Source of the DNA: Penium margaritaceum
Taxonomy: Eukaryota; Streptophyta; Zygnematophyceae; Desmidiales; Peniaceae
Assembly (NCBI GenBank): GCA_023375785.1
Contig: SZWC01006672.1
Span: 67,427 to 131,426 of the forward strand
DNA: 64,000 nucleotides
Reading direction: 5' to 3'
Shown here: in pieces, positions 46,004 through 57,284 of the stretch
Numbering within the stretch: position 1 is the stretch's first letter
How the letters are laid out: every line of letters starts with the position of its first letter
The notes under the pieces: model-generated
Databases searched by the model: none
Seen by the model: the letters and a program-made list of their open reading frames with translations, nothing else
What the model was told of the DNA's origin: nothing
Made by a program: the position numbers and the translations under genes

Positions 46004-46841
46004 TGTTAGAAATGTAGGCCTCTTAGAATCTCAGGTGTCTCAGGTAAACACTCCACATTGAACTTGTATACTCAAACTCTGTGTGGTACACACGGCAGAA
46101 AACTGCCATACACTTTAACTGAATAATGTGTCTTGCACACTTGTCAACAGATGTCACAGACTACACAAGTACACAGCTCGCCTCTTGCTGAATCCAACGG
46201 TATGCTGCATTACTCAAATGGTGAAGTACAGACAAAGCATTGATTCTCCTAAGACGACAGCTATTTGTAATGATCGCTACACTCGACTTGACTAAAACTA
46301 AAAACAACAGAAATACAAAAGTCGTAAACACCCGGTTGTGCATGTGAGGTTGGCTAATGCCCAGCGTCCTTGGTAAGTAGACAGCAGAGATAAATCACAG
46401 TCTTGATTTCCTCCGTGGTTTTTCGATATTCAAACGGCGACGTTGGACGAAGCTGACGCTCATCCCTCGGTCGCTAGACGGCTGCGATTGATCATCGCAC
46501 CATCAGATGTTCCAGTCGGTCCTTCGGTCTCCAGTACACTGGCATCGTCAACAGCCGGCACGTCTTCTGTCCACTTCCTCCTTTCATCAACCGGGCACCC
46601 AGCGAAGTCCTGCTCGCACACTTGGTCTGTCCGATGTTCCTTAGCTATGAGCCACATCAGTTGCTGGTCCGAGAGGATCTCTCGCTAAACTTCTCGTCCG
46701 TCCCCAGTCCAGCATAGCCTTTCGTGCTTCTCTTTTATATGACTTGACACCAAGTATGCGGTATTTGCGAACTGGAAGTATGCGTCCAAAACCAGGCCAG
46801 GTTGGCATGAGTTTGGGCAGAGACTAGGCCAGATGCCAACA
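46004..46841 (-). repeat. 3' LTR of element D
   Basis: 838 bp, TGTTAGAAATGTAGG...GCCAACA as read on plus. Carries a minus-strand TATA-like ATATAAAAG at about 46731-46740. Confidence 0.9.
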
Positions 46842-47465
46842 TTCCCCCCCTTGTGCCCCAATCGGCGCCAGCTGTGGGTGCACAACAGAGCGCCCCCCTA
46901 CAAGCAACGAGTGGGCAGAGCTGGCAAGCCGGGGAGAAGCACGCCAGTAGTGTCTCCCCCCCTCCCCCCGGGCGAACCGAGCCTCCAAAAGAAAAAAAAC
47001 AGCAAGAGGAAGAAAAAAGAAAATAAAACTGCAACGGGGGTGCATCGAAGGACTTTGTGAACCCAACAGGGCCATTGCCTAGGCCAAGCCCTATGGCAGA
47101 TACGAGGTGCCAACAATACCCCCCGGCCCAAAGTGCCCGAGGTAGGCGTCCCCTCACGTCCGGCCCCCGTTGGTAAGCCGACAGCGGCAGCCTACCATTG
47201 GGGAGTGACAACGGAATGTGAGCAGCAGGATGAAATGGAGCATGGAGATGCAACTTTGGCCGCTGTGGCGCAGGCGGCCATCGGCAAAGGGAGACACGAC
47301 AGCAGGCTGACCGGCCGATGGGGAGACGACAGGAGACTCGCGGACAAAATTCAGGTGTCCGGGAAGAGCGAGAGGGACAGAGCCAGCGATTTGGCAACGA
47401 GTCGAGAAGTCAACCCTGAGGTTGTCGCAAAGTGGGGATGGAACCGCGAGCGGAGAAACGCAGAG

Positions 47466-50400
47466 TCAAGAGGGGGTACGCAAGAGAGAATGCGAATGGG
47501 AGAGCAGAGGCAGACAGAAGCAAGCAGCTGTTGGAGGCAGGAGATCAGCTGCAATTGAGGGCATGGTGAGACCATGTTGAGTGTTGAGAGGAGTAGCGAT
47601 GGGATTGGCCGCACCAAGGCCAAAATTATCAGCAATCCGCTGAGCATAGGTGACTTGAGTGAGGCACACAGTGGGAGCCATGATATCATGGGTAATCTGA
47701 ATGTCAAGGGAGTACCGCAACAGGCCCATGTCGCTCATTTTTAAGCGCCAAGAGAGTTGTTCTTTTAGCGGTGATGTCGGAGAGAGCTGGTCCGAAGAGG
47801 ATGAGGTTGTTTACTCAGAGGATGATGCCGAGGAACGCACCACCACCACAAAAGTAGACTGAGTGATTAGAGTGCAGCTTGGTCAGACCTTGCTGAATGA
47901 AAAACTCGTGGATTTTGAAATTTGACTGTCGAGGAGCCTGCTTGAAGCTGTATAGGGAGCGTTTGAGGTGGCAGACAAGATCAGCTTGTCCCTTGGTGAC
48001 AAACCCTTCAGGTTGTGTCATGTAGATGACCTCCTTGAGGTCGCCATTGAGGAAGGCACTCTTGACATCCATTTAATGCAGATACCACTTGTTTGCTGTA
48101 GCCACAGACATGCTCACACGGATCGAAGAGTGCTTGGCGACTGGAGCAAATGTATCGCTATAGTTGACTCCTAGGGTTTGACTGAAGCCTCGAGCAACTA
48201 AGTGTCCTTTGTAGCGATCGACCTTGCCTGCACTGTCAAGCTTAGTACGAAAAACCCACTTGCACGTAACCATGGGAGCGTTAGCTGGATGGGGTACAAG
48301 TTCTGAAGTCTCTTGCTTGATAAGCTGGTCATACTCAGCTTGTGCAGCTTCTTGCCACTCTGCAGCATCAGGACGCTACATGGCGTCCTTGAAATTGATA
48401 GGATCAATAACTTGGGTGACAAGGGTCACGTTGTTCTTGTCATCTTGGTCAAGAGACGTGGCAAGGTAGTTCAGCTGAAAAGGTGTCAGTTTTTTACGTT
48501 GTCTCTGAGAGCAACGTAGGACAGGAATGGTAGGAGGAGCTATGACGGCATCTTGTGCAGCTGGAACATGTTTGTTGGGCAAGATGGGAGGACGAATTCC
48601 ATCATTTTCATCTTCTGTGGGATCAACTGAGACCTTGTGCCTTTGCACAAGGTCTGACCAAGCTGCACTCCGGATAGATGAGGTGAGGAGTTGTATCAGT
48701 TTGTTGCCCGATCTTGAGAGAATAATCCTTCATCAAAATTTGGTTGGCGTGTACAAAGCAGAGTCTTCACAGTGGGGTCCCAGACTCGGTATAGATCGCA
48801 GTGATCCTCATAGCCCAAGAAGGTACAGGGTTTGGAACGAGGTTCCAATTTGGAGCGAAGGTTGGGACAAAGCCATATGTGTGCCGTGCATCCAAAGATG
48901 CGTAGATGGTTGAGATGCAGACGATGCCCTTCCCATGCTTCATATTGCGTCTTGGAGGAACCTGGTAGCTTTGAAGTTGGCAGACGGTTGGTGAGATAAG
49001 CTGCAGTGGTGATGGCTTCAACCCAAAAGTGAGAGGGTAGCCCTGCAGTGTGTAGCATGTTGCGCGTCCGCTCAAGGAGAGTCTGATTTATGCACTCAGC
49101 CTTGTCGTTCTATTGGGGAGTATGAGGCAGGGTACGCAGGTGTTGAATCCCCTTGGAGTCGAAGAAGGCACGGAGAGCTGCGTTGACGAACTCACCACCG
49201 TTGTCAGTTTAAATCTTACTGACTGTTATGTTGGTGGTGTTCTCAACTTGGCGGACCCAGATCTTGATGATTACAACAGCCTCATTTTTGTAGCGTAGCA
49301 GCTTGACCCAGACGTAGTGCGTGTAGTCGTCCAAGATGACCAGAAAATAATTCTTATTGGACCAGGAGGGCTCTTTGATGTAGCACAGATCCATGTGCAG
49401 GAGTTCCAATGGCCGAGAGGTGCTGAGGCTGATGTAGCTCTTGAATGGTTTTTTATGCTGCTTGGCTGTGAGACATCCACTGCATGAGTAGCTAGAGACA
49501 GATGATGAGAGTGTCTTGGATAGATCCAAGGTCATATCCTCCTTTGCCATTTTTTCAAGAGTTTGAAAACTGATGTGAGCCAGCCGGCAGTGCCTGAGCT
49601 CAGTGACTTGAGGCATGAATGAACTGGGTGTATCAGCTTAAGTAGGCAAAACTGTTACCATGAAGGAAGACTCTGTTGTGTCAGAGGATGTCTGCGACAG
49701 AGGAGTGTCGTGGATCTCAAGCACAGTGAGGTTCCTTGTGTGTTTTGCAACAACAGCCAGTTGACCATTGATGTCGTAGATTTTGCAGTTTTTCTCAATG
49801 TCAAGAACCACGTTGTAGCCTTTGTCGTTGATGCGTCCGACAGATGACACGTTGGCTGCAAGATCTGGCACATAGAGAACATTCTCAAAAGTGCGAGAGG
49901 CTGATTGTCCCTTCAGATTGATGGCAACGTTGACAGTTTTGATGCCATGAGCGGGGATCATGCGACCATATCCAATACAAACTCCTCGTGCAGTGGAAAA
50001 TTGATTGAAAGTTGTGAACCATTCTCTGTGGCTGGTCATGTGCTTAGTACATCCGGAGTCCATGATCCAGGCCCGAACACCAGTCGTTAGAAGGAAGGAG
50101 CTGTCAACGGAGCACGTTGCAACCTCTTCATAGATGGGGCTGTCTGGAGTAATCTGGTAGTCTTCTTCCTTGGCCATAGTCAGTCTTTCCGCTAGTGAAG
50201 GGTCATGTTCTTCTTCGTCTTCTTCAACCAGGGGATTGGACATGAGCAGATTTCGTTGCGAAATGATACCTGAAGAAGAATGATAAGAGTATGTTGATGC
50301 TGATCCTGTGAAGACTGTGAGCAAAGCAAAGAAGATAGAGAAAAGGTCTGAAACAACAGCGGCTGAAGGATGTGAACTCATGGCAAGCATGGCTTGGTTG

Positions 50401-51446
50401 GAATGTCGTCGTTGTTGATTTTGTGAACCACGTAGTTGCTTTCCTTGTCGCATGGGAAGGTCAGCTTGCACATGCCCTTTTTTATGACATTGCCAACATT
50501 CCCATTCATCAGGGTGAACGTAGGATCTTGGTATTCTTTTCATGGCCTGTCCTTGTGGTTGTTGGTGAGGTTGGACCATGAGTTGGCCCTGGCTTTGAGT
50601 GCCATTGCCGTAGGAGCAAAACTTCTCTGTGCGACGTTGACCTGCTCCACCTTGAATCTTGGCCAAAAGGCCTATGTCTCCGCCATTTTCCTTGATGTAT
50701 TCATCTTCAAAGTGCATGAGCTCTTAGATGGTGTACTCTCAAGAAAGTGGCATTGGTAAAGCTGCCACTACAACTACAGCTGCGGCTGGTGCTGCTGCTG
50801 CTTGGATAGCTGGGACAGCTACAGGGAGAGCAGCACCACTTGCGTCAATGGCTGATTGAAAATTACCAATGGCAGTGCCCATCACTACGAGCTTGTCACC
50901 ATCATTGATACAAGCCTCGTTGACATCTTTTAGTCGCTCAATGGTGTTTTTGAATCTGGGAGGAAGTCCACAAAAAAAAAATCTGAATCAAGACTCGATC
51001 AGAGACAAGTTCTCCCAAAGCAGTAATGCGACTTGAGAGATCTTTGAGATGGGAAATGTGGTCCTCCAGCTTGGTGTCTACCTCCATTCTCTACATGTGA
51101 AACTCAGTGAGGAGGTGTCCAGGTTCATCTTCATTTACTTTATGATAGCGCTTCTTCACGGCTCTCCAAGATTTGCTGGGACATAAGGTGTCGTTGTTGT
51201 CACAAATCAGGAATCCTCCAGTGGCATGGCAAGTAAATAGAAGGTTTGATCACAGTGCCGTTTCCATGTCAAACATTCCTCAGCAGTGGGGTTTGCCCCC
51301 AGAACTTCAGTGGGAGGATCGGAGGCTTCTCCCTAGAGCCCCTTGTTGAGGAACACCATCTTCATGTTGAAATCAAAAGTGTGGTAGTCCTCCGCATTGA
51401 AAACAGGAATCCTTAAGTGATCACTTGGCATGGCGCTCGCCGCCAT
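47466..51446 (-). pseudogene. Element D gag-pol region
   Basis: Fossil copia polyprotein on minus. Gag starts at about 51446 ('MAASAMPSDHLRIPVFNAED'), with the zinc-knuckle-like 'CWQCHKKGH' near 50500. Protease 'WIMDSGCTKHMTSHREWF' lies near 50070. GAG-pre-integrase with 'CSGCLTAKQHKKPF' is near 49460-49610, and the integrase core ('LVILDDYTHYVWV') near 49330. The integrase end ('HTAGLPSHFWVEAI') is near 49050-48900. RT runs about 48270-47470 ('GFSQTLGVNYSDTFAPVAKH', 'MDVKSAFLNGDLKEVIYM', 'DMGLLRYSLDIQI'). Copia by order. Broken. Confidence 0.88.
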
Positions 51447-51502
51447 GCTACAATACCACAGTGGAGTTGACCTGGTAAGGCACTCCTTGATCTAATACCA
51501 AA

Positions 51503-52339
51503 TGTTAGAAATGTAGGCCTCTTATAATCTCAGGTGTCTCAGGTAAACACTCCACATTGAACTTTTATACTCAAACTCTATGTGGTACACACGGCAGAAA
51601 ACTGCCATACACTTTAACTAAATAATGTGTCTTGCACACTTGTCAAGAGATCTCACACACTGCACAGGTACACGGCTCGTCTCTTGCTGAATCCAACGGT
51701 AGGATGCATTACTGAAATGGTGAAGTAGAGACAAAGCACTGGTTTTCCTAAGATGACAGCTATTTGTAATGAGCGCTACATGTGACTCGACTAAAACTAT
51801 AAACAGCAGAAATACAAAAGCCATAAACACCGGGCTGTGCATCCGAGGTTGGCTATTGCCCAGCGCCCTTGGTAAGTTGATGGCGGAGATAAGTCGCATT
51901 CTCGATTTCCTCCGTGGTTCGTCGATCTTCAAATAGCAATGTTGGACAAAGCTGACGCTCTTCCCTCAGTCGCTAGACGGATGCGATTGATCATCGCACC
52001 ATCAGATGTTCCCGTCGGTCATTTGGTCTCCAGTACACCGAGATCTTAAAAGGCCGACATGTCTTCGGTCTGCTTCCAACTTTCATCAACCGGACACCCA
52101 GCGGAGCCCTGCTCGCACGCTTGGTTTGTCCAATGTTCTTTGGCTGTTGCCACATCAGCCGCTAGACCAAGAGGAGCTCTCGCTCAAATGCGCGTCTGCC
52201 CCCAGTCCAGTATAGCCTTTTGTGCTTCTCTTGTGTGTGACTTGACACCGAGTATGCCGCATTTGGGAACTGGAAGTATGCACCCAAAACCAGGCCAGGT
52301 TGGCACAAGTTTGGGCACAGGCTAGGCCAGATTCCAACA
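51503..52339 (-). repeat. 5' LTR of element D
   Basis: 837 bp, colinear with 46004-46841 at about 90% identity by eye. The primer site lies just inside it. Confidence 0.9.
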
Positions 52340-53290
52340 TCTGGACCATCTTTTGCAAAAACACAAAAACACGTGACAGTGAGAACTACCACAATGTTAA
52401 AATCCCACAGCTCAAGAACAATCCTCAATGTCACCAACTGGGCCATCATTTGTCAAAATCACATTTTTAAAGAAACTTTTATGATGGTGATTGAAATAAC
52501 ATAAAGGATTTATGGGATAATTTGCAACAAGTGTTGATTGGTACGGTGATCTCTGACTTTGACAATGTCTTATTGTTCAACATCGAGAAAATACCCAACA
52601 ATTCTGGCCAACGAGTCACAGCCATACTCAACGAGAAAAAAATGTCTTATTTTTCTTTTGTCTCAGAAAGGCAAATAAATGTTTTTTGTTTTCATTCGAG
52701 TATGCGATTTTCCCATGCATTTTTTTGAATTTACTATAGATCATATTCTTTTCCAATAACTGATCCCTCTCTTCAGGGTTTTATATACTTGCTGCACTAA
52801 TCCTTTTTGGATAAGTTGTCTCATGCAAAGTGATGCTATGCCACAAATTATTAGCATCTGGCATACATAAAACTTGAATAAGATGTTTTCACGACAAAGA
52901 ACAAACCTATGGTCTTTATGGAAGAGTTCCCACTTGACAACTCTTTGATAAGGGACTGAAGAATTGGACATTGGTTCAGAAACGTCAAGTGTTACAACGA
53001 CATTTATTTTGTCTCCACAGAACGATAGGAAGACATATCTCTTTGATGTCGTTGTGAAAAAGAATGGTGTTTTTCCTTCACATGGCACAAGGTCACCATC
53101 TGAAACTAGTTGAACAACTGGATGTGTAAAGCACGTGGTTTGTTCAATTTGGTCATCTTCAAAATTTACAAAGACGTCATCATCACTGTTTGTTGTTTCA
53201 TTGATTATATTCTTAATCTCTTACTTGTTTGTAGTTTGAAAAAACAATGTTGACAGGTCAGATACAAGATTATCTATTTGAACTATTGAC
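52340..53290 (-). pseudogene. Helitron Rep, N-terminal part with the HUH motif
   Basis: Minus strand. 'VKWELFHKDHRF' then 'ENILFKFYVCQML' (within 52741-53088) match the start of the Helitron-like N-terminal domain. 'SLSMAVTRWPEL' (52599-52634) matches the F-x-S-L-S-x-x-x-T-R-W-P-E-L motif. 'HCGSSHCHVFLCF' ending near 52366 carries the HUH metal-binding pair His-Cys-His (52373-52381) in its family setting (F-Q-H-R-G-S-x-H-x-H). HUH endonucleases use these histidines to hold the metal for nicking. The histidines survive, but a stop lies just before the motif and the frame shifts twice. Copia D begins 33 bases after the HUH codons. Confidence 0.85.
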
Positions 53291-53293
53291 AGT

Positions 53294-53734
53294 TCAATAG
53301 GACGAGTTGTCAACCAGATGGTGCAATGATTTGACGGTGATGTTTGGTTTTACATTGTCAGACCAGGCAGAGGTGTAATATGCCATTTTACGTTTCAACG
53401 CAAGACATTTTGTGTCTCTCATTGATAGTGAACGAGGTATAGTCACACATTGAATAACATTGAGACGCACTCTTGTAATCCCTTCCCTTAACTCCTTTTT
53501 TCGACCAGGCCTCATGAGTTCAATCTTCATGAATGGTATGTAAGGGTACCTCTCTTCCAAAGAGAAAAGGCTAGAAAGATCATGGTAGATATCATTCATA
53601 TTGTAAATATGCTTACTGCTGAATTCTAGTACAGCTCTTTTTTTTATGTATGAATCACTCTGAGGACATACATGTTGTCCATGACATGTATCCACATGAT
53701 AACACACTGACAATTGATTCATGAAAAACAGCAT
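53294..53734 (-). pseudogene. DUF6570-like domain of the Helitron protein
   Basis: A 146-codon open frame with 'RYPYIPFMKIELMRPGRKKE', 'ITRVRLNVIQCVTIPRSL', 'LALKRKMAYYTSAWSDNVKP' and 'SLHHLVDNSSY'. This follows the DUF6570 pattern (an uncharacterised domain found just before Helitron Rep: G-N-I-V-N-V-P-V-D-V...L-P-R-x-L, K-L-K-K-K-L-S-Y, N-V-R-P, L-x-x-L-x-x-N-S). The function is unknown. Its position directly before Rep agrees with known Helitron2-type proteins. This is the best-preserved frame of the element. Confidence 0.75.
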
Positions 53735-54515
53735 AAAACATTAAAAACAAGAAAAACACGGACTATCCATCATATCCCTTTCAAATGCATCCGCATTCAC
53801 TGTTTTTACAGTTGAGGATAGAACTGGACCGTGTTCCTTCTGGACCAAGACATTAAAGATCGTGTTTTGATTTACAATGTCTTTTTGTATGAACAGATGT
53901 GGGAAATTCTGGAAATATTTTTTGTACCAAGACGTGGGATCTTAGTACAAGTACAGCAAATAGTCACGCACAACAGCAGCAGCTACAAGACTCAACATAC
54001 CAACATATTACATCCCCACTGCCTAACAATAATCCTTGTACCACTTCTGAACCTCTTGTTCAATTGCTTCGCAAACCATTTTCTTTTGGAATGCCCTTTG
54101 CCATTCAGGATATGGTTCATGATAATCAATTAGGTGTTTGGTGGTTTAAGCCATAGCCATGCCACTTGTGACATGTTTGGTTTGGAAACATGTATTTGTG
54201 TTTGTATCACTTGCTGTGGTTAACACCCTGTTCTCGCTTAGAACGTGTAATGCCTAGAGTCAACACACCAACATATTACTTCCCCACTGCCTAGCAATAT
54301 ATAATTTGCAAAAGACCCAATTCTCCCCTTTGGTTGTTGTGAAGATTGTGAGGGTGATTGTACATGTTTTCTAACTGTACATTCAGACTTTATATCCTTT
54401 GAACACGCAATGTGAATAGATGGCTTGCTGTGAGACACAAGACTTTCACGCACAACTCGTTCAAACGTTTGTGTCTTAGAAACAAGTATAATATTTACTA
54501 ATCTGTACATGTCAC
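53735..54515 (-). other. Linker between OTU and DUF6570 remains
   Basis: No domain recognised. A 101-codon minus frame at 54238-54543 is Ser/Thr/Val-rich and could be the linker. Two near-identical phrases (caacataccaacatattac and caacacaccaacatattac, followed by t/ccccactgcctaacaata) lie near 53992 and 54261, a direct repeat about 270 bp apart. Confidence 0.4.
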
Positions 54516-54990
54516 TTACTGTCGGATTGGATTCACACTGCAAAAGTGTCTGGGGACTACTAATGATCCATACAGTGGTCCCTCAGATATGAATTCTACA
54601 ACTTCAAAATGCATACTTGAGAACTTCAGATGAACAAAAGGTGCATATACATCCTTTGAAAAAAACACACACAGCTTGTGAAAGCATTCCTTGTTCTTCT
54701 GCCAGACAAAGAACGTTTTGTCGTACAAATATGCTGCTACCAGAATTTCAGCAAAAGACCTCCATGTCCCCTCTGTACACATGTACTGTACATGCATGTC
54801 TGAAGTAACCTAAATTTTTGCATGAGCCTTACACAAAGCTACTCAAAATGCACAAAATTGAGAAGCTAAAAACATGGCAACTTATCTACGTACCACGACA
54901 TGTTTTTCCTCTGTTCCATAGAATCAAAATGATAGTATGCGGAACGAATAATGACCATCTCCAAAGATGGATGGACAAATCATGAGACAT
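54516..54990 (-). pseudogene. OTU-like cysteine peptidase domain of the Helitron
   Basis: Two parts on minus. At about 54890-54970, 'GDGHYSFRILSF' then 'FYGTEEKHVVVR' follows the OTU pattern G-D-G-N-C-L-F-R-A-L-S...Y-G-x-E-x-x-H-x-x-x-R, with the catalytic Cys changed to Tyr and one stop. After an intron-like gap (gtacgtag...tttag) comes 54516-54797 with 'EGTWRSFAEILVAAYLYDKT' and 'SSMHFEVVEF', the W-G-x-x-x-E-x-x-A and catalytic-His (H-F/Y-x-x-V) motifs. OTU domains cut ubiquitin-type bonds; their role in Helitrons is unknown. Inactive here. Confidence 0.78.
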
Positions 54991-54999
54991 GGCAAATTG

Positions 55000-57100
55000 A
55001 AAGAAGATCGAGTGAAGTACCTCGTAGACAATAGACATGACAATGAAGAACTGTCATGAACATCATTGGAAAGGTGAGTGCAACCACAACGTAATTAAGT
55101 AGACTAGTTATCATAGAATCAAGATGATTGTTGTTGGTCAAGGAGACCAAGAAATATTTTTGCGCAGTTTTCCACATTATCACGCCCGTCCTTTTTCAAA
55201 GTCACCTCAGTCAAACATATGTGAAACACAAACAAATTGCCTTGTTTGAGGTTCAACAATAAAGACCAAATGACAGTCATTTATCATAACATGCATGCTT
55301 CTAGTGTATTCACCTTCCTGGCCAAATGTGCACCCTAATGACCGACTATTGTCCCACACAAATTTCTTACATCTCTGCATCTTACTGAACATTGCGATTT
55401 CATTAGCTCCATCCCACACATAACTTCCACCCATGAAGGTTGCACAGGAAGCACAAGTTGTGAAATTTACACCGTGAGCCAAAAACGCAAGCTCATGATG
55501 CGAGACAATGTTCTACCCACCAAACCTAGCCATCAGTCTCCTTGCCTTGGCGTGGCGACTTTCTGTATCAAATAATTGAATAGACATACTTCTGATTAAG
55601 GAGTTCCATCAAATGCACATTGAGCCTTTCTCATCACAAAAACTGTTGACTCACTGTGAGATACAGGCAGAACGGTGATATGTTCCCCCTTTGTTGGCGC
55701 TTTGAACAAGGCCATTGCTTCATGCCTCCACCAAAAATTGTTGATGCCACGTCCTGCACTCAATAGATTCCCTTTTTAGTTAGCTTTACTTAATTTTGCC
55801 ACATAGAAAACTCTTCAATTGGTGCATCATAGAAAACTCTCAAGCCAATTTTAAACTTGTTATAAACTCTATGAGTCATAATAGGATACTAACGCAAAAC
55901 AGTACTAAAGCTTGGAATGGCCACCGTTTTGGAGACAGAATACTGAAACTCTGAATATCGTCAATATTTTCCTGCAGAAAACTGGTTTAAACATACTGTT
56001 CAAACCCACCAGAGAAAACCATAAACATACTTGAAAACAATGACGCCGACTAGTAAAGAACATAATGGGTTACTTACACAGCTACTGTTGCAATGACAGT
56101 AGATCTGTTTGAAAAGAGCACTGTATTGATGTCAAAAAACACAACTTTGTGAATTCCTTGATGTTTACCTGCCAACAGTTGAAGTGGGAACCAAGTTAGA
56201 GATGACCAATTTGTTAGAAAACTGAATCAGTGGATAGATGTCACGGAAGTGTTATGGATGGGTGATCTGAAGCATTGAGGAATCTGCAGAAAGTTGACTG
56301 TGTGATGATGTCATGTGGGAGAGTGGAGCCGATGCTGAGGAAAGGATTGTTGCATGAGGCACCGAGGAGCGAGAGTGACAAGGGGTTGGAGCTGATGAGA
56401 TGATGAGAAGCATGGGCGCACTATAGTAGGTGCAAAGTGAAGAGAGCTGGAGCCACAGTCACCAAGGCGCGGGCGTTCAAGGCCGAAGCACTGTGGAGGT
56501 GGGCAACTGGATGCACTGATGCTAGAAGGCTGAGATGTGATTGGAGCTGTGCGATTTGGCACGGGCTCAAGACAGGGCCTCAGCACTGAGGCGCGGGCTG
56601 AGAGGCTACAGCGCTAATGCGGGCATGCGGATGATGGAGGATGAAAACACGTGGGCACACTGCTACAAAGCACGGGCACGATGTACTGTAGCTGAAGAGA
56701 TAGCCGCAGCCACGAAGGCGGGCGAAGCAAAGGAAGGAGAAAAGCCGCAGCCGTGGAGGTGGGCAAGAAGATGAAAAGGCAAAGCTGCAGCCATGAAGGT
56801 AGGGGAGGAGAGGAGATTGCACAGACAAAAGGCCGCAGGCACTAGGGCGGGCAACCAACTGAGTATTGATTGATAAAAACAGATTCTAGAGTACATAGAT
56901 CAATCTAGATACTTAAGTAATTCTATCTCCTATCTACCATGCTACATCTAACTAGGAATGCTTGTAGGAGAGGAACCGCCGGGTGTGTATGTGTGCTGTT
57001 TTTGTGCGGACAGAGTTGCAAGGCGAGGCCGCACCATTACTTGAGATTCAGAGGGTGCTATTTTGGTTAGTTTTGTGTGAAAACTACACTTGACACTGAT
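55000..57100. other. Stretch upstream of the Helitron OTU, no firm gene
   Basis: A 91-codon minus frame at 55207-55482 ('ASCATFMGGSYVWDGANE', 'DCHLVFIVEP') could be an N-terminal part of the Helitron protein, but I recognise no family. From about 56280 the sequence turns GC- and purine-rich with loose repeats of gccgcagccacgaaggcgggc (56700-56840). The Helitron 5' end probably lies in this stretch but was not identified. Confidence 0.3.
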
Positions 57101-57106
57101 TGTAAG

Positions 57107-57160
57107 TCACCGACCGACTTCGTTCTCGAAGTCGGACTTTGCCGACTTCAAAGATGAGGT
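57107..57160. other. Hairpin cluster, left side of a structured block
   Basis: CCGACTTCG (57114-57122) pairs perfectly with CGAAGTCGG (57127-57135) around TTCT. The same right arm can also pair with CCGACTTC at 57142-57149, so two alternative hairpins exist. A related sequence (gacttcgccctcgaagccgggcttcgg) recurs at about 57778-57804. Confidence 0.75.
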
Positions 57161-57284
57161 CAACAAATTCTGACACCAGCCTTGCCGATGTCAGAAATCA
57201 CCATGTCGCAAATTTTGGATTTGGCAAGTGCAAACTCCCAGACTTTCACGTTTGCAAGGGTGCATTCACGAAATCTGAGAAAAT

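Larger units (their letters stand above)
46004..52339 (-). mobile_element. Copia element D, inserted in the Helitron Rep
   Basis: A 6.3-kb Ty1/copia element, coding strand minus, with LTRs at 46004-46841 and 51503-52339. A primer site, TGGTATTAGATCAA (minus, 51487-51500), close to the initiator-Met form, adjoins the 5' LTR. A purine-rich tract (aaggggggggaa) adjoins the 3' LTR. The flanks (TCTCA and TCTGG) agree at three of five bases, so the target-site duplication is not certain. LTR divergence is about 10% by eye, so it is older than C and A. Gag, protease, integrase and RT are recognisable. It is broken, with several breaks. Confidence 0.9.
34183..54990 (-). mobile_element. Decayed Helitron2/Helentron-type rolling-circle transposon
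   Basis: A minus-strand series of fragments in the order OTU peptidase, DUF6570-like, Rep, PIF1 helicase, EEP endonuclease, RPA-like. Each joins the next across later insertions: copia D (46004-52339), copia C (38023-43945) and a SINE (36905-37342). After removal of these the element is about 8.5 kb. Helitrons move by rolling-circle replication, with the HUH-Y2 Rep nicking DNA and the PIF1 helicase unwinding it. OTU and endonuclease domains mark the Helitron2/Helentron branch rather than the Rep-helicase-only Helitrons of flowering plants. It is dead: stops are frequent, frames change between motifs, and key residues are lost (OTU Cys to Tyr, Walker A Lys lost). Some gaps between frames look like introns (gta...tag). 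The termini were not found. Confidence 0.85.

Noticed and set aside
45999-52344. Target-site duplication for copia D (TCTCA and TCTGG)
   Set aside because: Only three of five bases agree, so it was not counted as evidence.
55207-55482. Papain-like protease at the N-terminus of the Helitron protein
   Set aside because: The position would fit, but I could not find a convincing Cys or His motif in the 91-codon frame.
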